Shown: piece by piece, positions 56,903 to 64,000 of the stretch
Layout of the letters: each line of letters starts with the position of its first letter
Numbering within the stretch: position 1 is the first letter of the stretch
Assembly: GCA_026075535.2 (NCBI GenBank)
Contig: AP026548.1
Location: 3,038,001 to 3,102,000, forward strand
Length of the DNA: 64,000 nt
DNA from: Tricholoma matsutake
Lineage: Eukaryota; Basidiomycota; Agaricomycetes; Agaricales; Tricholomataceae
Direction of reading: 5' to 3'
Made by a program: the position numbers and the translations under genes
Notes under the pieces: model-generated
Databases searched by the model: none
What the model was told of the DNA's origin: nothing
What the model saw: the letters and a program-made list of their open reading frames with translations, nothing else

Positions 56903-57405
56903 TGTCAAGACCGATTCTCTCGACCAGATTTCTGATCATTTTCTGCCACCCTTCCCGGCTGCCTTGCATCACAGCCCACCTTATCAGCAGCACTGCTTAG
57001 AGGTGAAATTCCCTCATTTCCAATTTGATGAAATATTTGTCTTGGAGGCCATTTTGCAATTATCACAGCCTTGGAAACTCCGATCACCTCTGGCCTTTAG
57101 TATTTAAGCTAGCTACTTTTGTCTTGTATTAGCAGTTTGTAAATCAACCAAGTCTCCCACTTAATTCCATCCCAATTATGCTCCAATTACTCTCTTAAGT
57201 CTATCTCAAACTTTTGCTCATCCTCTCCGGAAAATCCCTGGACCTCTGATCATCCTCCTTACCCTTGTCTTGAAATTAGGACACTTGATGAGGAGAAGGG
57301 CACAACTTCTTATAAGTTGAAGCCAAGTCCTTTCTGTTCCCCACTTGGTACAACACATCAAGTGAACCTTGCCCCAGATCCCCGTTGGGTTCCCTGTTGG
57401 GTTCC
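56903..57405 (+). repeat. Diverged Gypsy LTR, itself the target of the chromovirus
   Basis: Begins TGTCAAGACC and stays colinear with the 706-bp LTR family (CCGGCTGCCTTGCA, TTAGTATTTAAGCT, GAAATTAGGACAC, TTGAAGCCAAGTCC), but is clearly older. Its end is not resolved; the sequence after the chromovirus (63920 on) may be its continuation. Confidence 0.6.
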
Positions 57406-58111
57406 TGTTAAGAACTGATCCTAGAGGCCGCTTCGGAATCCGTCCGGACACTGCGGGTGATGATAGTGGGAGATTGTCGGGTCGATGCAGATTCTGCTGG
57501 AGGGGGAATGGAAAGGACTTGGCTTCAGCTTGTAAGAAGCTGCACCCTTCACCTCGTCTGGTGTCCTAATTTCAAGTCGAGGGTTTAGAGGTAGGAGCGG
57601 GAAAGTGTGGGTAAACGCGGGGAGGAGTACAGAGGGACTTAGGTTGAGTTCAGATGAGACTAGAACTTTGGAGGGAGACTAGAGGTTGAGTCAAATGTAG
57701 TTCAGACTCTTAGAGGACAGGGGTTGGAGTAGAAGGAGGTTTTAGATTGGCAGGGTAAAGTCGAGTCTATGTCGATATACGAACTGAGGAATACAAGGCA
57801 AAACTAACTAAGCTTAAATACTGTAGTCTGGAATAATGCGGAACAGGAACAAAGACTGTGGCAGTGTCTCGACTGCGTAGATAAATTACCTACGGGAGCT
57901 GCACAGGAATCCGTAGTTGAATTTGCAATAGAGACGGCAGCCTTGGAAAGGCAGCTGTGGATGCTGTACAAGGCGGCCTGATGCACAGCAGCATGGGCAG
58001 TGCAAGGCGGCCAGGAATGAAATCGGGAGGCATAGACAAAAGTCATGTTTGATGTGTGGGAAAGAGTCGGATGGATGCGGGTTCCGATAGGGTGAGGAAT
58101 GGTTCTTGACA
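57406..58111 (-). repeat. 3' LTR of the chromovirus
   Basis: 706 bp. Compared with 63214-63919 it shows roughly 30 differences. All but a few are CG against TG or CA, or TG against CA. Confidence 0.95.
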
Positions 58112-58248
58112 GTATTTCCCCCTTAGTGCCGAGCCTACAAGGCACGTGAGGGTTTGAGTCCAAATGAGGAAGTTGGTTGAATTTTCCGAATGCGGTAATT
58201 GGTTGAAAAAATTTTCATGTTCTTTCCTTCCCCCATCAACTATCAATT

Positions 58249-59237
58249 ATGTCCCCTCCAGCAGTATCCGCGCAGATCAAATTGGCCGCAATGAGGGCTC
58301 AACACGAACAGAGGGAGTGGGCGATGAAGGAGCAGATGGAATGGGAGATGAAGGAGCTGGAGGAAGCAGCGAGGGAGGAGGAATGCTGGGTGCAGGAGGT
58401 GCAGAAGGCAGCAGAGGAGGCTTCAAAGGCTGAGGAGGCGCGTCAGGCAGAGGCGCGGAAAAAGGAGGCATTGGCCACAAAACGAGCGGAGAAGAAGCAG
58501 GTGGCTGTGGCCGCAGGTTTGGAGGATGAGGCTGAGGGGAGCAAGTCCCCCAAGAAAAAGAAAGTCGCCAAGTCGAAGGCACGAGTGGGGTCAGAGGAGT
58601 CAGAGGGTCCAGTGCGGGTGCAGGCTGCGTTGCCTTGCAAAAGGTACATCCTTGTTTCCCTTTCCAGTCTCTTTTTACTGACAAGTGGCCTAGGTGCAAA
58701 TATCAAAAGATCGCTTGTTTCAAGATGGGTGCGAAGGGACACGTGTGCGACAACTGCATGCACGTCAAACATAAGTGTGAGGAGGTAGTGTGGGAGGGGC
58801 AGGAAGCCCCTGCAGCAAAACTGGTGGGAACGACGGGGGCAACCGGGGAAAACCCGGAAATAATGCAACAAATGATGAAGTTGATAAGGAAGGGGTTTGC
58901 TGAGGTGGCTACTGCGGTGTGGGAATCAATGGGGGAGATTCGGGATGCTATGGACCCAGAGTGGGTGGAGGAAGAAAGTGCCAGGGAGGAGAGCGACGAG
59001 GGTGATGAAGAGGTGGAGCGGGCAGTGCGAGAGTCCCAGCGGGAAAGATGTGGGATCAGAAAATCTGGAGATGACTGGGAGGCCTTCCAGAGATATCTGG
59101 AGAAAAGGAGAGCAGATGATGAGGAGGAGAGCGAGAGTGGAGATGAGGAGGGTGGAGAGAAGGACGAGGGTGGAGAAGAGGGCGAGGTTGGGGGAGAGGG
59201 TGACGAAGACAGAGAGGGAGAAGTGGAGGTAGTGTAG
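58249..59237 (+). CDS. Antisense accessory gene of the chromovirus with a Cys cluster
   Basis: Exons 58249-58617 and 58668-59237, joined by a 50-nt GT...CAG intron (frame preserved, 312 codons). Start MSPPAVSAQIKLAAMRAQ. A long Glu/Ala/Lys-rich, probably coiled-coil region follows to about residue 85, then a basic KSPKKKKVAKSK nuclear-signal-like stretch. After the splice comes a cysteine cluster C-x6-C...C-x2-C-x6-C (WPRCKYQKIAC, HVCDNCMHVKHKC), then MMKLIRKGFAEVA and a very acidic Glu/Gly tail. I recall similar proteins as abundant hypothetical families in agaricomycete genomes. Function unknown; the Cys cluster and basic patch suggest nucleic-acid binding (inference). It converges on pol, 85 bp from its end. 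Open throughout, unlike gag and pol of the same element. Confidence 0.7.
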
Positions 59238-59322
59238 GGATCCGGTTGGATCCAAAAAAATCTTTTTTAAATGAATTTTGTTTCTGAGTACAAACCGAGT
59301 GAATAAGCAACGTGAATAGCCT

Positions 59323-60792
59323 TTAAGTGGGTAATGGACCGGGTTTTTGCGGGTAGTGGGTGTGAAAATCCGCAAGGAGTTCTTGGGTGTGCTCAAGTTC
59401 TGTAACAGGTAGCCAGGAGGTCTCTTCATTGGTTCCCTGGTAACCTTCCCATCGGACGAGGTAGAGAATCTTGCAGCAACATCGGTTGTCGACTTTGGAG
59501 TCGAGGACTTTGGCGATCTCATATTCGAGCTCGTCATCGATGGTGATTGGAGGAGGTGGAGGTTGTACTCAATTTGGAATTGTGTTCTGGGAGTGTTTCT
59601 CTAGTTGAGAGACATGGAAAACAGGGTGAATGGCCTGGATGTGATCTGGGAGCCGCAGGGTGACTGAGTGAGTGCCTGGGCGGGCGATGATTTCAAAGGG
59701 GCCATGGTGCTTTTTGGAAAGTTTCTTGGAAGGATGTGTGGTGTGGATATTTTCTGCAGTGACATAGGCAGAATCACCAATGTTGAAGTCAGGTGCGGGT
59801 GCCCGATGTTTGTCTGCAGGACTTTGATAACACTCTTGAGCAGCCGCAAGTTGTTTCCAAAGCTCCTGATGAAGGTCGTCTAAGTCAACAACAAACTCAC
59901 GGGCGCGCTGTGAAGCTAAGTTGCATTCTGGAAAGACAGAAATGTTCGGGTGATAGCCTTTGTTGGCAAAGAAAGGGGATACGCCTGTAGAGGCGGAAGG
60001 AGCATTGTTGTAGGCAAATTCACCCAAGGGTAAGAGGTGAGACCAGTTGTCCTGCTGATAGTTGCAGAAGATCCAGAGGTACTTCTCCAGGGTCTGATTA
60101 AGTCATTCTGTCTGACCATCACCTTGCAGGTGATAACCGGAAGTGAAATGGATCCGCATGTCAAGCACTTTTCCAAGGGAGCAGAAGAAATGGGAGACAA
60201 ACTCGGATCCCTGGTCGCAAGTGACATGCGACGGAACACCATGCTTGGAGAAGATGTGGAGGACGAACAGGTTGGCTAGTTCTTGGGCTGTGATTTCATT
60301 GACAGTTGGGATGAAGATGCCTTGCTTGGTGAGGCAGTCAACGATGACCAGGATAGCGGTGTGACCATTGGAGTCGGGTAGTTGTTTAATGAAGTCCATG
60401 GAGATGGAGTTCCAAGGTCGTTCCGGAACCGGAAGTTGCTTTAGGAACCCGTAGGGCTTGTGTTGGGGTGATTTGGATTGTTTGCAAGTGGTACAGGATT
60501 TGCAGAATTCTTGCACAAAGGTGCGGAGGTTTGGCCAGATATATTCCCAGCAGACAAGCTGCTGGGTTTTGTTTTGTCCGAAGTGGCCGGAGAGGATGTG
60601 ATCATGTTTGTACTGAAGGACTTTGAGGCAAAGATCCGCGACGTCCAGAACATAAATCCGGTCGAAGTAGCAGAGAAGACCTGCCTCGTCTATGGTCCAG
60701 TTGGGGTCAGTAGGTGTCGGAAGATGTGCAGATGAAAAGGGGTCAAGGGGTAGGGAGGTGCGGATGTCGTGGTGAAGTTTCTCAACATCCAT
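59323..60792 (-). pseudogene. Chromovirus integrase with chromodomain
   Basis: Zinc domain H-x-H...CKSC-x-x-CKQ (HDHILSGHFGQNK, FCKSCTTCKQSK, about 60560-60470). DDE core: Asp in SMDFIKQLPDSNG, Asp in VTCDQGSEFVSHFF, and Glu in GYHLQGDGQTE. Then GEFAYNNAPSASTGVSPFF, the GPFEI...YxLxLP-type stretch, HPVFHVSQLEK, and the chromodomain ELEYEIAKVLDSK...YLVRWEGY...TSWLPVTEL (59540-59350). In-frame TGA at 60103 and 59569. Chromodomains target integration to heterochromatin in this clade. Confidence 0.85.
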
Positions 60793-60804
60793 GATTACTG
60801 CCTG

Positions 60805-61728
60805 TCAAAGGATGGGTGTGGTGAAATAGGTGGCGTGGAGGGAAGAGGTGAGCTGTTCCTGTGTGAATACAGGTTGGAAGTTGGTTGGGTTTATGGAGGC
60901 AAAGTTGCTATTTCCCCCTTTGCGGTAGACATCCCAACGTCTAGTGAGTGCGTCTGGCTTGGCCCCTAGTTTCCCGGGGCGGAAGCAGATGACGAGATTG
61001 AACTGGGAAAGGTACTCAGACCAACGGGCCTGGCGGCAGGTGAGCAACTTGGTAGTGCTGAAGTACTCCAGATTTTTGTGGTCGGTGACCACATCAACCG
61101 GGTTTGTGGAACCCTCGAAATACTGCCGCCAGTGTTTGAAAGCTTCGAAAATGGCCAAGAGTTCCTTATCATGGGTGTCATAATTTAGTTCAGTGGGATT
61201 GAAGGAGTGGGAATGAAAAGTGACTGTAAACTTAGGAGGAATGGGGGGTTCGGAAAGTGCGGAAGAGTCGAGGATTTCTACCGGAAGATTCGGGGACAAA
61301 GGTGATGTCAGGGGTGCTGGACCTCTATGATCTGCAGAGTGGAAAGCGAGTTGGCTTGAAGACCAGTCAATCAACGGATTGTATTGCTTCAGCCAGTTAT
61401 GACCGAGTATGGTGGAACAGGAAGAGTCGAGCAAGGTTACATAAAATGACAAATTGAATACTTCACCGGCAGGGAAGGTGACCGGAAGTTTGACGATCTG
61501 AGTTATGGTGGAGTTGCAAGTTCCATCAAAGAGGCATAAACTGATCGGATTAATGGATTCCGTGCTGAGTTGGTTATTCAACACGAAAGAGGAGTCAAGG
61601 AAGCAGTGGGAGGAGCCAGAGTTGATAAGGGTTCGGAAAGGGGCGGAAGATTTGGGGAAGGTTAAAAGAATGGTTAAGGAGTCAGGGTCAGAAAGAGCGG
61701 ACATGTTGAGACAAACGTAGGCAGCCAA
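60805..61728 (-). pseudogene. Protease fused directly to RNase H, RT missing
   Basis: 307 open codons. Protease: TLINSGSSHCFLDSSFV, where family members have Asp in place of Asn in D-S-G, then ILGHNWLKQYNPLIDW. At about 61205 the chain passes without a break from PIPPKFTVTFHSHS into NPTELNYDTHDKELLAIFEA, i.e. the last third of RNase H, followed by HWRQYFEGS, VVTDHKNLEYFSTT and RQARWSEYLSQF. The whole RT palm and the first part of RNase H (normally well over 1 kb) are absent, yet the frame is kept. A TGA at 60805 separates it from the integrase. Confidence 0.85.
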
Positions 61729-61784
61729 GTGGGTAAGGTCAACACAACCCCCAGCCCCAATGGCTGTATCCTGAGGGTTGCGGA

Positions 61785-63176
61785 CTATTTTTCCGAGTCT
61801 GTAGTCTCGGGAACGACAGTGGACGCATGGGCTTTTGCAGCTTTGGATTTCGGGCAGTTTCCTGCTATGTGCCCTTCCTCACCGCAGTAGAGACAAAGTC
61901 ATTCTCTCATGCGACATTCTCGTTCCTCCCCAGTAAGCTTGCCATTCTTCCCCAACTTATCGGAGATGGATGACTTGGGCTTGTCCCGGGAAGTGTTCTT
62001 TGTTGTGGAAGACTGCTGATTGGAGGTGTTACCGTGGGTGGAGTTTGAAGATGCTTGGTTTGTCAATGGGGAAGGGCTTTTTGAAGAGTCCTTCCAACTA
62101 GAGTTAGTGATGTTACTGGAATTCTTTGTTTCAAACTGGGATTCGTCTTCTTGCATCCAGTAGATGTTGTCGCTGTCTTGCGCTTTCAAGCGCAGTTCTG
62201 CAAGAGTATTGGGTTTACCACCCCAGAGAACTTCTATGCGAAGCCAGAGTGGAAGACCATGGAAATAGTGGTCATGAAGGGCTGCTTCATTCCAGTTGAC
62301 CCTAGAAGCTAATTCCCAGAAGTCAATGTTATATTTCGTGATACGACCACCTTTCTTCATTGCTAAATCAGAGAGAGCTTTTTCTGCATCTCCGACCGGG
62401 TCGTGCGGACCAAAGTTGCTTTTCAGCTTGGTGAGGAAAGCTTCATAGTCCCACATCCAGTGTGCGGAATCTGTTGGGTCATTCAGACCAGGCTCAAACC
62501 AACTGAGAGCTGATCCCTTAAGATAAGAAAGGATGAATATGATCTTTTTCTCATCAGAGGAAAATACATGCGGACGGTCATGGAAATGAAGATTGCAGGA
62601 GACTAAGAAGTCTCTAAGTTTTTTCGGATTGGCACCGTCGAAAGTGTCGGGGTCGCGAACTTTGATTTGTTCGGTCTTGGGTGTGTTATTCTGATGAAGG
62701 GTGTGGATACTCTCCGAGAGGTTGTAAAGGACATCTATGGACCTATCCCCTGGGTCAGGGTTTTCCCCCGTGGGAGGTTGATCCTCAGGATCATTGGGAT
62801 TGGGGTCACCCCCAGGGCTGTCAGGACCACTAGGGTCATCGGGTCTGCCAGGGGGTCCATCCTCTAGACCACGATCTTCCAACCCATAGGGTTCAGGCTG
62901 GTTGATGCCCCCTACGTACTCAAGGGGAGTCATGGGTCAGGGTTCTTCTGGATTCATGGGAGATTGTTGAGCTTGAGTAGACATGAGGTTTGCACTGATT
63001 GATGGGGCTCTGAAACCAATTTGTCGGAAAATGTTGGAAGGTCTGGAAGTTACTCCGAATGTTGAGGCGGGTCGTGGGCTAGGAAGTGTGGATTGCTGGA
63101 TTGCAGAGATCCCTCGAATGGTACCGGCGTGCTGAGAGTTTCTGGTTGTGCGCTGGTGAGTTTCAGTTGGGGTCAT
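61785..63176 (-). pseudogene. Chromovirus gag
   Basis: Starts MTPTETHQRTTRN at 63176. Pro/Asp/Gly-rich region, then the gag core: IKVRDPDTFDGANPKKLRDF, IIFILSYLKGSALSWFEPGL, KLKSNFGPHDPVGDAEKAL, YFHGLPLWLRIEV. Ser/Asn-rich linker, then zinc knuckle CLYCGEEGHIAGNC and end at TAG 61785. Two in-frame TGA (62935 and 61899) interrupt it. Protease follows in another frame. Confidence 0.85.
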
Positions 63177-63213
63177 AGGAGAAGAGATGAGTGAAGTGTG
63201 AGTTCGTATATAC

Positions 63214-63919
63214 TGTTAAGAACTGATCCTAGAGGCCGCTTCGGAATCCGTCCGGACACTGTGGGTGATGATAGCGGGAGATTGTCGGGTCGATGCGGAT
63301 TCTGCAGGAGGGGGAACGGAAAGGACTTGGCTTCAGCTTGTAAGAAGCTGTGCCCTTCACCTCGTCTGGTGTCCTAATTTCAAGTCGAGGGTTTAGAGGT
63401 AGGAGCGGGAAAGTGCAGGTAAACATGGGGAGGAGTACGGAGGGACTTAGGTTGAGTTCAGATGAGACTAGAACTTCGGAGGGAGACTAGAGGTTGAGTC
63501 GAATGTAGTTCAGACTCTTAGAGGACAGGGGTTGGAGTAGAAGGAGGTTTTAGATTGGCAGGGTAAAGTCAAGTCTATGTTGATATACGAACTGAGGAAT
63601 ACAAGGCAAAACTAACTAAGCTTAAATACTGTAGTCCGGAATAATGCGGAACAGGAATGAAGACTGCGGCAGTGTCTCGACTGCATAGATAAATTACCTA
63701 CGGGAGCCACACAGGAATCCGTAGTCAAATTTGCAATAGAGATGGCAGCCTTGGAAAGGCAGCCATGGATGCTGTACAAGGTGGCCTGATGCACAGCAAT
63801 GTGGGCAGTGCAAGGCAGCCAGGAATGAAATTGGGAGGCATAGACAAAAGTCATGTTTGACGTGTGGGAAAGAGTCGGATGGATGTGGGTTCCGATCGGG
63901 TGAGGAACGGTTCTTGACA
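63214..63919 (-). repeat. 5' LTR of the chromovirus
   Basis: 706 bp, followed by GTTCC. The expected primer site next to it reads GTATATACGAACTC on the minus strand; I do not recognise the tRNA. Confidence 0.95.
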
Positions 63920-63924
63920 GTTCC

Positions 63925-64000
63925 CCGCCTTACTCAATCCATCCTCATCGACTTCTAATGTCTGGGTACGACCGGAAATCTGACAACTTCCTTCCCCAAG
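63925..64000. other. Flank of the chromovirus
   Basis: Sequence after the target duplication; probably the continuation of the older LTR or element at 56903-57405. Too short to identify. Confidence 0.3.

Larger units (their letters stand above)
57406..63919 (-). mobile_element. Complete chromovirus insertion lacking RT, 6514 bp
   Basis: 706-bp LTRs at both ends; GTTCC at 57401-57405 and 63920-63924; purine tract AAGGGGGAAA next to the 3' LTR. Minus-strand gag, protease, RNase H, integrase and chromodomain are present, but no RT palm (no YxDD) exists between protease and RNase H. A plus-strand spliced gene occupies the space between pol and the 3' LTR. CpG content is higher than in all other elements here, which suits a young insertion. 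Confidence 0.95.

Noticed and set aside
58926..59537. 203-codon minus-strand frame opposite the accessory gene
   Set aside because: Antisense to the acidic Glu-rich exon, which reads as Leu/Ser/Pro in reverse; the pol chromodomain uses another frame at its start.

Overview
The window looks like a repeat-saturated stretch of a filamentous basidiomycete genome, most likely an agaricomycete. The evidence is the set of families: a KDZ transposase N-terminus with its cysteine cluster, PIF/Harbinger and hAT transposases interrupted by 47-71 nt GT-AG introns, a chromodomain Ty3/Gypsy element, Ty1/Copia elements with half-tRNA primer sites, and one host gene with 56-178 nt introns. I see no rRNA genes, no CRISPR array and no bacterial operon structure. 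Only one gene (19239-21571, minus, four exons, 679 codons, completely open) looks like an intact host gene. One further spliced gene (58249-59237, plus) sits antisense inside a Gypsy element.

Layout. 1-8040: fragments of a LINE, a Copia gag, a Gypsy protease and several MITEs. 8041-12983: a decayed minus-strand Copia element with its 5' LTR, split by a 1967-bp TIR element (10545-12511) built from tRNA-like, palindromic, intron-like and terminator-like modules. 12984-18475: left arm of a large inverted duplication whose right arm is 51905-55573. It holds a decayed membrane-protein gene and a second unidentified decayed gene, and the left arm alone carries a hAT element (14814-16612). 18476-21700: the host gene. 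22061-30474: a retroelement-type gag gene split by a 6991-bp hAT transposon (22742-29732) that carries both a hAT transposase and an Ulp1-type cysteine protease. 30475-36058: a PIF/Harbinger element with two convergent genes, the first split by a 1603-bp MITE. 36059-40085: a Helitron fragment and a second copy of the tRNA-like/intron-like composite element. 40086-50700: a three-level nest. A Copia gag is interrupted by a Gypsy element, whose gag is interrupted by a nearly complete 5.6-kb Copia element (41868-47466, 419-bp LTRs, 5-bp target duplication); a KDZ fragment follows. 55574-57405: the right Copia LTR, a 706-bp solo Gypsy LTR and a diverged LTR. 57406-63919: a complete young chromovirus insertion with 706-bp LTRs and a 5-bp target duplication that has lost its reverse transcriptase domain.

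Most insertions can be dated against each other because their target duplications are still readable. Decay is almost entirely CpG to TpG/CpA. LTR pairs differ almost only at former CpG sites, and the in-frame stops of the youngest element are all TGA. This suggests cytosine methylation as the main silencing and mutational force. The most unusual material is the composite TIR family (10545-12511 and 37328-40085) and its repeated palindrome plus intron-like module, which also occurs at 120-365, 32960-33500 and 36480-36900.
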